Shown here piece by piece: positions 1-6,034 of a DNA stretch of 15,929 bases. Numbering within the stretch: position 1 is the stretch's first letter; every line of letters begins with the position of its first letter. The DNA is taken from positions 1-15,929 of the forward strand of contig JBIOWF010000054.1 of the NCBI GenBank assembly GCA_044868295.1. Reading direction: 5' to 3'. The notes under the pieces are model-generated. The model did not search any database. It was not told where the DNA came from and worked only from the letters and a program-made list of their open reading frames with translations. The position numbers and the translations under genes are program-made. This stretch comes from JBIOWF01 sp044868295. Lineage in GTDB: Bacteria; Actinomycetota; Actinomycetes; Streptosporangiales; Streptosporangiaceae.

Positions 1-32
1 AGTCGTCACGACACGTCATGGTAGACGAACGA

Positions 33-76
33 GTTAATGGTGACTAACATCCGAGATGATGTTAGCGGTCATTAAC
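33..76. promoter_or_regulatory. Paired palindromic operator upstream of acyl-CoA carboxylase operon
   Basis: Two copies of a 16-bp imperfect palindrome occur at 33-48 (GTTAATGGTGACTAAC) and 61-76 (GTTAGCGGTCATTAAC). They agree at 13 of 16 positions and their starts are 28 bp apart. Each copy has GTTA and TAAC half-sites. The two copies also form a larger dyad (33-50 against 59-76, 14 of 18 pairs). The second copy ends 5 bp before the Shine-Dalgarno sequence of the first gene, so a bound protein would be expected to block transcription or initiation. Spacing and symmetry are typical of TetR-type operators, but the regulator is not in the window and its family is inferred. I see no clear -35/-10 pair. 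Confidence 0.5.
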
Positions 77-92
77 CACCGGGAGGTGGGTC

Positions 93-1682
93 GTGAGCTC
101 CTGGCCGGTGCTCAAGAGCGCCTGCGATCCGGGCGGCGAGCCGTACAAGCGGAACGCTGAGGCGAACGAGCGTCTCGTCGCGGACCTGCGGGAGCGCCTG
201 GCCGTCGCGGCCAAGGGCGGGCCGGAGAGGGCAAGGGAGCGGCACGTCCAGCGCGGCAAACTGCTGCCCAGAGACCGCGTGGACACCCTGCTCGACCCCG
301 GCTCCCGGTTCCTGGAGCTGTGTCCCCTGGCGGCGACGGGGCTCTACGACGACCAGGCCCCCGCGGCGGGGATCATCACGGGAATCGGACGGGTATCGGG
401 CCGTGAGACGGTGATCGTGGCCAACGACGCCACCGTCAAGGGAGGGACGTACTACCCGATCACCGTCAAGAAGCACCTGCGCGCCCAGGAGGTCGCGCTC
501 CACAACAACCTGCCGTGCGTCTATCTCGTCGACTCCGGTGGGGCCTTCCTCCCCAAGCAGGACGAGGTGTTCCCGGACCGGGAGCACTTCGGGCGGATCT
601 TCTACAACCAGGCCACGATGTCCGCGCGAGGCATCCCGCAGATCGCGGCCGTTCTCGGCTCCTGCACGGCCGGCGGCGCGTACGTCCCGGCGATGAGCGA
701 CGAGGCGGTGATCGTCCGGGGCCAGGGCACCATCTTCCTCGGCGGCCCTCCTCTCGTGAAGGCCGCCACCGGCGAGACGGTCACGGCGGAGGAACTCGGC
801 GGCGGGGACGTGCACGCCCGGACCAGCGGAGTGACCGATCACCTCGCCGAGGACGACGCCCACGCGCTGAAGATCGTCCGGGACATCGTCGCCACGCTGG
901 CGCCTCGGCAAGCGCCGCCCTGGGAGACGGAAGCGGCGGAACCGCCACTCGGCGACCCGCGCGACCTCTACGGGATCATCCCCGAGGACACCCGCACGCC
1001 CTACGACGTCCACGAGGTCATCGCCCGGGTCGTGGACGGCGGCAGGTTCCTGGAGTTCAAGGCGGAGTACGGCGCCACGCTCGTCACCGGCTTCGCGCGT
1101 ATCCACGGCCATCCGGTCGGGATCATCGCCAACAACGGCATCCTGTTCAGCGAGTCCGCCCTCAAGGGAGCCCACTTCATCGAGCTGTGCGACCGGCGGA
1201 ACACTCCGCTCGTGTTCCTGCAGAACATCAGCGGGTTCATGGTCGGCAAGGCGTACGAGGCCGGTGGCATCGCCAAGCACGGCGCGAAGATGGTCACGGC
1301 CGTCGCCTGCGCCAGGGTGCCCAAGCTCACCGTGATCATCGGCGGCTCGTTCGGGGCGGGCAACTACGCGATGGCCGGCCGGGCGTACTCGCCGCGATTC
1401 CTGTGGATGTGGCCGAACGCCCGCATCTCCGTCATGGGCGGGGAGCAGGCCGCCGGCGTCCTGTCGACCGTGGGGGACGCCGACCCGGCGCGGCGCGAGC
1501 CGGATGCCGCCGCGATCCGGGCGCAGTACGAGCACCAGGGCAACCCCTACTACTCGACGGCAAGGCTCTGGGACGACGGTGTGATCGACCCGGTCGACAC
1601 CCGCACGGTCCTCGGCCTCGCCCTGAGCGCCGCCGCGAACGCCCCGCTGGCCCCCTTGGGCTACGGCGTCTTCCGGATGTGA
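93..1682 (+). CDS. mccB: Methylcrotonyl-CoA carboxylase-type beta subunit (carboxyltransferase)
   Basis: This 529-aa protein is the carboxyltransferase half of a biotin-dependent acyl-CoA carboxylase. It moves CO2 from carboxybiotin to an acyl-CoA, most likely 3-methylcrotonyl-CoA in cytosolic leucine catabolism. Both crotonase-fold halves are present. The N-terminal half has SCTAGGAYVPAMSDE and GPPLVKAATGE; the C-terminal half has QNISGFMVGKAYEAGG, GGSFGAGNYAMAGRAYSP and WPNARISVMGGEQAA. These segments resemble methylcrotonyl- and geranyl-CoA beta subunits more than propionyl-CoA ones. Length matches the family (about 530-540 aa). The GTG start at 93 is preceded by GGGAGG at 81-86. The alpha subunit follows on the same strand after a repeat-rich 161-bp gap. 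Geranyl-CoA or another branched enoyl-CoA remains possible as substrate. Confidence 0.92.
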   Translation: MSSWPVLKSACDPGGEPYKRNAEANERLVADLRERLAVAAKGGPERARERHVQRGKLLPRDRVDTLLDPGSRFLELCPLAATGLYDDQAPAAGIITGIGRVSGRETVIVANDATVKGGTYYPITVKKHLRAQEVALHNNLPCVYLVDSGGAFLPKQDEVFPDREHFGRIFYNQATMSARGIPQIAAVLGSCTAGGAYVPAMSDEAVIVRGQGTIFLGGPPLVKAATGETVTAEELGGGDVHARTSGVTDHLAEDDAHALKIVRDIVATLAPRQAPPWETEAAEPPLGDPRDLYGIIPEDTRTPYDVHEVIARVVDGGRFLEFKAEYGATLVTGFARIHGHPVGIIANNGILFSESALKGAHFIELCDRRNTPLVFLQNISGFMVGKAYEAGGIAKHGAKMVTAVACARVPKLTVIIGGSFGAGNYAMAGRAYSPRFLWMWPNARISVMGGEQAAGVLSTVGDADPARREPDAAAIRAQYEHQGNPYYSTARLWDDGVIDPVDTRTVLGLALSAAANAPLAPLGYGVFRM

Positions 1683-1722
1683 CGGCATGACCGGAACACA
1701 GCCGACATGTACGGACCGGACA

Positions 1723-1821
1723 GAGCTGACTGCGCTGACTGCGCTGGTCGAGCCGACCGAGCTGATCGAGCCGACCGAGCTGATCGAGCTGATCGAGCTG
1801 ATCGAGCTGATCGAGCTGGCC
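1723..1821. repeat. 9-bp tandem repeat between the carboxylase subunit genes
   Basis: Eleven consecutive 9-bp units run without interruption; the commonest is GAGCTGATC (five copies, four of them contiguous at 1777-1812). The others differ by one to four bases (GAGCCGACC twice, GAGCTGACT, GCGCTGACT, GCGCTGGTC, GAGCTGGCC). The tract fills most of the gap between the beta-subunit stop and the alpha-subunit Shine-Dalgarno. It is open in several frames because the unit length is a multiple of three. A 60-codon ORF (1687-1869) reads through it as ELI/EPT tripeptides, but it has no ribosome binding site and runs into the next gene, so I do not call it a gene. Replication slippage is the likely origin. 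Confidence 0.9.
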
Positions 1822-1843
1822 GATCGTGAGAGGAGGCGATGGG

Positions 1844-4036
1844 GTGTTCGACTCCGTGCTGATCGCTAATCGCGGTGAGATCGCGGTCCGGATCATCCGG
1901 ACGCTCAGGGCGCTGGGCCTGCGGTCGATCGTCGTCCACAGCGACGCCGACGCCGACGCCCGGCACGTGCACGAAGCCGATCTCGCCGTACGGCTCTCGC
2001 GCGGCTATCTCGACATCGACGGGATCATCGAGGCGGCCAAGAGCACGGGGGCGCGGGCCGTACATCCGGGATATGGATTCCTGGCGGAGAACGCGGAGTT
2101 CGCCCGGAGGTGTGACGCGGCGGGCCTGGTGTTCGTGGGGCCACCGCCAGGGGCGATCGAGGCGATGGGCGACAAGATCCGCGCCAAGGCCACTGTCTCC
2201 GAGGCCGGTGTCCCGGTGGTCCCCGGCGGCGCGGAGCCGGGCGACGACCTGATCGAGGCAGGCCGCCGGATCGGCTTCCCCGCGCTGATCAAACCGTCGG
2301 CGGGCGGGGGCGGCAAGGGCATGCGGCTGGTGGGGTCCGCGGCTGAGCTGCCGGACGCCGTCGAATCCGCGCGCCGTACGGCTGTCGCCGCCTTCGGCGA
2401 CGGCACGTTGCTGATCGAGAAGTTCGTCGAGAATCCCAGGCATATCGAGATCCAGATCATGGCGGACACCCACGGAAACGTGGTCCACCTGGGCGAGCGC
2501 GAGTGCAGCCTGCAGCGCCGTCATCAGAAGATCATCGAAGAGGCGCCCTCCCCGTTGCTGGACCCCGTCACGCGGGAGCGCATGGGCGCCGCCGCCGTCA
2601 AGGCCGCCCGATCGGTCGGCTACGTCGGCGCGGGAACGGTCGAGTTCATCGTCCGAGGGGCGCAGCACGGCGCGTCGGAGTTCTACTTCATGGAGATGAA
2701 CACCCGGCTCCAGGTGGAGCATCCGGTCACCGAGCTCGTGACCGGCCTCGATCTCGTCGAGCTCCAGCTCCGCGTCGCGGCGGGGGAGCCCCTGCCGTTC
2801 CGGCAGGAGCACGTGCGGCTGCGCGGCCACGCCGTCGAGGCGCGCGTGTACGCCGAGGATCCGGCGCGGGACTTCCTCCCCACAGGCGGCCACGTCCTGG
2901 CGCTTCGAGAGCCGAGGACGGCGGCCGGCGCGGCCTGGCACGTGGATGGCGGGGCCGGGCAGGTGGATGGCGGGGCCGGGCCGATCGTCCGGGTCGACTC
3001 CGGACTGGCCGAAGGCATGACCGTGGGCAGCGCATATGACCCGATGCTGTCGAAGGTCATCGCGTGGGCACCCGACCGGACGTCCGCGCTGCGTGCCCTC
3101 GATCATGCGCTGGCGGAGACCGCGATCCTGGGCGTCACCACCAATATCTCTTTCCTGCGCGGTCTGCTCGGCGACCCCGACGTCGTCGCCGGCCGCCTGG
3201 ACACCGGCCTGGTCGAACGCCTCCTCCAGCCGGAAACGGCCGCGCCCGAGGTGCCCGAGGGAGGGCTTTCCGAGCGCGGGATTCCTGAGGACGGTGTTCC
3301 TGAGGACGGTGTTTCTGAGCACAGGGTTTCTGAGCACGGGGGTTCTAAGCGCGGGATCGTGCGGGCCGGTGGCCTGCGGGGTCGCGATGTGGGGGTCGAG
3401 GGTGCTGTGCTGCAGCATGGCGCGCCGGACGACGTCCTGGCCGCCGCCGCGCTGGTCCTGCACGCCGAGAACGGCTCCGGCGCCGATCCGTGGGATGTCG
3501 CGGACGGCTGGCGGATCGGCGAGCGCGCGTGGACCCCGTATCGGCTCGAATCCCGGGGCGAGGTCGCCGACGTCCGGGTCCGGGGGCTCGTCGATGAGGC
3601 CGAGATCCACATCAATGAACGTCCACTCGGAGCCGCCCGGTTGATCCGCGACGGGTGTGACCTGCTCGTCACCGTCAGCGGGATGACGGGGCGATACGCG
3701 ACGGCCAGGGACCGCGACACCGTCTGGCTAGGCCGCGACGGGCACGCCTGGGCGGTCACCAGGCACGAGCTCGGATACCCGGGCGATCGCGCGGGCGGCA
3801 GCCGTACCAGCGACGGAGCGGTCCGCAGCCCGATGCCCGGCACCGTGCTTGTGGTGAAGGCGGCGATCGGGGAGAGCGTGAGCGCGGGCGAGCCGCTGCT
3901 GATCGTGGAGGCCATGAAGATGGAGCACACCGTGACCGCGCCCGTGGCGGGAGTCGTCAGCGAACTCCCGGTCAGAGCCGGGCAATCGGTCGACATGGAC
4001 GCCGTCCTCGCCGTCGTGGTCGAAGCGGAGTCGTAG
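1844..4036 (+). CDS. mccA: Acyl-CoA carboxylase biotin-containing alpha subunit (methylcrotonyl-CoA carboxylase type)
   Basis: From the GTG at 1844 the protein has 730 aa and begins FDSVLIANRGEIAVRI, the usual biotin-carboxylase opening. A GTG at 1826 is in frame, but AGGAGG at 1831-1836 sits 7 bp before 1844 and decides the start. The N-terminal 450 residues are the ATP-grasp biotin carboxylase, with KPSAGGGGKGM from residue 150 and EMNTRLQVEHPVTE from 284. The C-terminal biotinyl domain has EAMKMEHT with the biotin-accepting lysine at 692. It carboxylates biotin with ATP and bicarbonate and pairs with the beta subunit just upstream. Two repeat insertions are odd: a duplicated VDGGAG heptapeptide (367-380) and seven pentapeptide repeats (472-506) in the linker after the carboxylase domain. 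Both keep the frame. Confidence 0.92.
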   Translation: MFDSVLIANRGEIAVRIIRTLRALGLRSIVVHSDADADARHVHEADLAVRLSRGYLDIDGIIEAAKSTGARAVHPGYGFLAENAEFARRCDAAGLVFVGPPPGAIEAMGDKIRAKATVSEAGVPVVPGGAEPGDDLIEAGRRIGFPALIKPSAGGGGKGMRLVGSAAELPDAVESARRTAVAAFGDGTLLIEKFVENPRHIEIQIMADTHGNVVHLGERECSLQRRHQKIIEEAPSPLLDPVTRERMGAAAVKAARSVGYVGAGTVEFIVRGAQHGASEFYFMEMNTRLQVEHPVTELVTGLDLVELQLRVAAGEPLPFRQEHVRLRGHAVEARVYAEDPARDFLPTGGHVLALREPRTAAGAAWHVDGGAGQVDGGAGPIVRVDSGLAEGMTVGSAYDPMLSKVIAWAPDRTSALRALDHALAETAILGVTTNISFLRGLLGDPDVVAGRLDTGLVERLLQPETAAPEVPEGGLSERGIPEDGVPEDGVSEHRVSEHGGSKRGIVRAGGLRGRDVGVEGAVLQHGAPDDVLAAAALVLHAENGSGADPWDVADGWRIGERAWTPYRLESRGEVADVRVRGLVDEAEIHINERPLGAARLIRDGCDLLVTVSGMTGRYATARDRDTVWLGRDGHAWAVTRHELGYPGDRAGGSRTSDGAVRSPMPGTVLVVKAAIGESVSAGEPLLIVEAMKMEHTVTAPVAGVVSELPVRAGQSVDMDAVLAVVVEAES
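2942..2983 (+). repeat. 21-bp tandem duplication inside the alpha-subunit gene
   Basis: Two adjacent 21-bp units (2942-2962 and 2963-2983) differ only near their last bases. They encode VDGGAGQ followed by VDGGAGP at residues 367-380 of the biotin carboxylase domain. The reading frame is preserved. The segment precedes the conserved RVDSGL region, so the duplication lengthens a surface loop. Confidence 0.9.
3257..3361 (+). repeat. 15-bp tandem repeat encoding a pentapeptide array
   Basis: Seven 15-bp units encode EGGLS, ERGIP, EDGVP, EDGVS, EHRVS, EHGGS and KRGIV (residues 472-506 of the alpha subunit). Adjacent units at 3287-3316 are almost identical, while the outer units have diverged. 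The array lies in the linker between the carboxylase domain and the C-terminal domains and does not break the frame. Confidence 0.9.
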
Positions 4037-4062
4037 TTCAAGTGGCGTCGTAGTCCAAGTGG
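4030..4062 (+). repeat. 17-bp tandem duplication across the alpha-subunit stop codon
   Basis: GTCGTAGTTCAAGTGG (4030-4045) is repeated as GTCGTAGTCCAAGTGG (4047-4062), with one mismatch and a single C between the copies. The first copy contains the TAG stop of the alpha subunit. The end of the second copy forms the first bases of the GGAGGAG ribosome binding site of the dehydrogenase gene. Confidence 0.85.
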
Positions 4063-4073
4063 AGGAGACCTAG

Positions 4074-5225
4074 ATGCTCAACGCCGAGTACATGGACCTG
4101 CGCGACTCCGTCGAGGAGTTCGCCCACAAGGTCGTCGCCCCCGTGATCGGGGACTACTACGAGCGGTGCGAGTTCCCGTACGACATCGTGCGCAAAATGG
4201 GTGCGATGGGATTGTTCGGGCTGCCCATACCCGAGGAGTACGGAGGCATGGGCGGCGACTACTTCGCGCTCTGCCTGGCCCTGGAAGAGCTCGCGCGGGT
4301 GGACTCCTCGGTTGCGATCACGCTGGAGGCCGCGGTCTCACTCGGCGCCATGCCGATCCTCCGATTCGGTACGGCAGAGCAGAAGTCCCGGTGGCTTCCC
4401 AAGCTGGCCTCGGGTGAGATGCTCGGAGCGTTCGGCCTCACTGAGCCCGGCGGCGGTTCCGACGTGCCGGGCGGCATGCGGACGACGGCCGAGCTCGACG
4501 GGGACGAGTGGGTGATCAACGGGTCCAAGGCGTTCATCACCAACGCCGGAACGGACATCACCGGCGTGGTGGGCGTCGCGGCGATCACCGGTAGCCGTCC
4601 CGACGGCGGCCGGGAGATCTCCACGATCCTGGTCCCCTCCGGCACTCCGGGATTCACCGTCTCGAAGAAGTATTCCAAGGTCGGCTGGTCGGCCAGCGAC
4701 ACCCGCGAGCTGTCGTTCTCGAACTGCCGCGTGCCGTCCGACAATCTGCTGGGGGAGCGGGGACGGGGTTACGCCCAGTTCCTGCAGACCCTCGACGAGG
4801 GCCGCGTCGCCATCGCGGCACTGTCGGTCGGCCTGGCGCAGGGCTGCGTGGACGAGTCTCTCCGGTACGCGCGGGAACGCCAAGCCTTCGGCCATGTGAT
4901 CGGTCACTACCAGGCCATCCAATTCAAGATCGCCGACATGGAGGCGCGGACCCACACCGCCAGACTCGCCTACTACCACGCCGCCGAGCGGATGCTGGCG
5001 GACCGGCCGTTCAAGAAGGAGGCGGCGATCGCCAAGCTCGTGTCGTCGAACGCCGCGATGGACAACTCGCGCGACGCCACCCAGATCTTCGGAGGCTACG
5101 GCTTCATGAACGAGTTCCCGGTCGGCCGTTTCTACCGTGACGCCAAGATCCTCGAAATCGGCGAGGGCACCAGCGAAGTCCAACGCATGCTCATCGCCCG
5201 AGAACTCGGCCTCGCCGACCTCTGA
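4074..5225 (+). CDS. Acyl-CoA dehydrogenase, branched/short-chain (AcdH-like)
   Basis: This 383-aa FAD flavoprotein oxidises an acyl-CoA to the 2,3-enoyl-CoA and passes electrons to ETF. Family signatures are AFGLTEPGGGSD (119-130), AFITNAG (153-159), RERQAFG (267-273), and QIFGGYGFMNEFPVGRFYRDAK (337-358). The C-terminal EIGEGTSEVQRMLIAREL carries the catalytic glutamate at 364, the position used by short- and medium-chain enzymes. Isovaleryl-CoA dehydrogenases instead use a glutamate in the LDxER helix; here that segment reads LDEGR (240-244), with Gly243. An operon with methylcrotonyl-CoA carboxylase suggests isovaleryl-CoA as substrate, but the active site fits a broad AcdH-type enzyme acting on isobutyryl-, 2-methylbutyryl- and possibly isovaleryl-CoA. 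GGAGGAG at 4061-4067 precedes the ATG by 6 bp. Confidence 0.9.
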   Translation: MLNAEYMDLRDSVEEFAHKVVAPVIGDYYERCEFPYDIVRKMGAMGLFGLPIPEEYGGMGGDYFALCLALEELARVDSSVAITLEAAVSLGAMPILRFGTAEQKSRWLPKLASGEMLGAFGLTEPGGGSDVPGGMRTTAELDGDEWVINGSKAFITNAGTDITGVVGVAAITGSRPDGGREISTILVPSGTPGFTVSKKYSKVGWSASDTRELSFSNCRVPSDNLLGERGRGYAQFLQTLDEGRVAIAALSVGLAQGCVDESLRYARERQAFGHVIGHYQAIQFKIADMEARTHTARLAYYHAAERMLADRPFKKEAAIAKLVSSNAAMDNSRDATQIFGGYGFMNEFPVGRFYRDAKILEIGEGTSEVQRMLIARELGLADL

Positions 5226-5237
5226 CCGCCGATCGTC

Positions 5238-5268
5238 GAGCTGTCGAGAACCGGAGGCTCGACAGCTC
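5238..5268 (+). terminator. Hairpin terminator after the catabolic operon
   Basis: GAGCTGTCGAG (5238-5248) pairs perfectly with CTCGACAGCTC (5258-5268), giving an 11-bp stem with a 9-nt loop, 12 bp after the dehydrogenase stop. There is no T-run, as is common for terminators in high-GC actinobacteria. A second copy of CTCGACAG follows immediately and could form an alternative pairing. Confidence 0.7.
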
Positions 5269-5734
5269 TCGACAGGCGACTGCGTGAGTTACGCGGCCGG
5301 CATCGGCGACGCCGTTATGCGCATTTCCGGGGCGAGGTGACGTTGTAGATCGTGAAGCCCCATTAAGGGAGGGCGCAGTCAACGGGGTATGTGGAAGAAG
5401 CGAACATCGCTGTTGCTCTCTACGGCGGGAGGCGGCGAATGCGCGGTCGCATGTCCTACGGCTTGGCCATTCTCGACTTGGAACCAGACCGCGTCCTGCC
5501 AGTCCAAGCGTGTAGACGTTCTTCGACTCCGACTTCACCTTGGACTTCACCAACCCGGTTCACGAGGCCGATTCGGCGTGTTCCCGGTCGGCGCGGTACG
5601 CGTGGCAGGTGCGGTTGCCACGGCCAGGCAGCCCGCAGCGGCGCGAGGTGTCCTGTGCCCGGGCCTGTGCCCAGCGCGAGAGCATCCGCGGCCGGACGCA
5701 GAAATGCCCGGGGAGCAGCATGCTCACGCTCAGA
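5269..5734. other. Gap without a recognisable gene
   Basis: About 470 bp lie between the operon terminator and the next promoter. Short open frames exist (for example + strand 5391-5738 and 5540-5755, - strand 5560-5751), but none has a convincing start site, recognised motif or similarity that I can identify. Overlapping frames disagree on where coding would lie. The + strand reading around 5525-5600, with a FTLDFTNPVHEADSA segment, is the most protein-like but loses that character within 30 codons. I treat the stretch as intergenic or decayed sequence. Confidence 0.5.
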
Positions 5735-5761
5735 TTGACCACTTCACGCAATTAGGCATAT

Positions 5762-5784
5762 TTGTCGGTCGCTGCCCGTAGGGT
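5762..5784 (+). promoter_or_regulatory. RecA-NDp/PafBC-type DNA-damage promoter
   Basis: TTGTCGGTCGC (5762-5772), exactly six bases, then TAGGGT (5779-5784) match the LexA-independent RecA-NDp promoter of actinobacteria. As I recall it, that consensus is TTGTCRGTGGC-N6-TAGGGT and is used by the PafBC activator; the upstream element differs at one position from this consensus. The -10 ends 7 bp before the ATG at 5792, which implies a leaderless transcript. An alternative sigma-70-like pair (TTGACC at 5735-5740 with CATATT at 5757-5762) lies just upstream. Spacing and both boxes are seen directly; the link to PafBC is from knowledge of the motif. Confidence 0.7.
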
Positions 5785-5791
5785 CCGGGCC

Positions 5792-6034
5792 ATGACAACC
5801 GCAGTGAAGGTCTACGCCTACCTCCGGCCGTCGGCCCTGCGCTCTGGCGCCACCAGGCAGCTCGCATCGGCGTCGTCCGGCCCGGTGGCGACCGGCGACG
5901 GCGGCCGGCTGCGTTTCGAGTCGGTCTCCGGCTGCCGCGGCGTTTACGCCCGCCTCGATCGTGCCGCCGGGACGGCGGCGGCAGCTGTACCGGGCCTGGG
6001 AACCGCCACTGTGGCAGGGGGAAGCACACGATGA
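5792..6034 (+). pseudogene. Internally deleted remnant of a SWIM zinc-finger family protein
   Basis: This 80-codon ORF starts at an ATG 7 bp after the -10 box. It joins two pieces that, from memory, are the N-terminal signatures of actinobacterial SWIM zinc-finger proteins encoded beside DUF6493 genes: YAYLRPSAL followed by a LASASSG-like stretch, and GPVATGDGGRLRFES with GCRGVYARLD. In those proteins about 50 residues separate the pieces, and several hundred residues including the CxCx(n)CxH zinc site follow. Here both are missing. After LDRA the frame reads only Ala/Gly-rich sequence, while another frame from 5961 reads QLYRAWEPPLWQGEA, possibly the original C-terminus. Its TGA overlaps the ATG of the DUF6493 gene (ATGA), so translation may be coupled. 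It could instead be a functional small leader protein. Family assignment needs a database search. Confidence 0.5.

Noticed and set aside
1723..1821. Possible CRISPR-like array
   Set aside because: The units are 9 bp, directly abutting and without spacers, so this is a simple tandem repeat.
1687..1869. 60-codon + strand ORF across the 9-bp repeat
   Set aside because: It has no ribosome binding site, its composition is dictated by the repeat, and it overlaps the start of the alpha-subunit gene.
72..3610. Long - strand open frames (72-1688 and 1661-3610)
   Set aside because: They are antisense to well-recognised carboxylase genes, have low-complexity Arg/Gly/Asp-rich translations, and arise from the high-GC third-position bias.
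5940..5950. GGCGTTTACGCC also present inside the SWIM remnant, as a third copy of the IS-end hairpin core
   Set aside because: Here it simply encodes the conserved GVYAR segment. The stem does not extend beyond 4 bp and no transposon sequence adjoins it.
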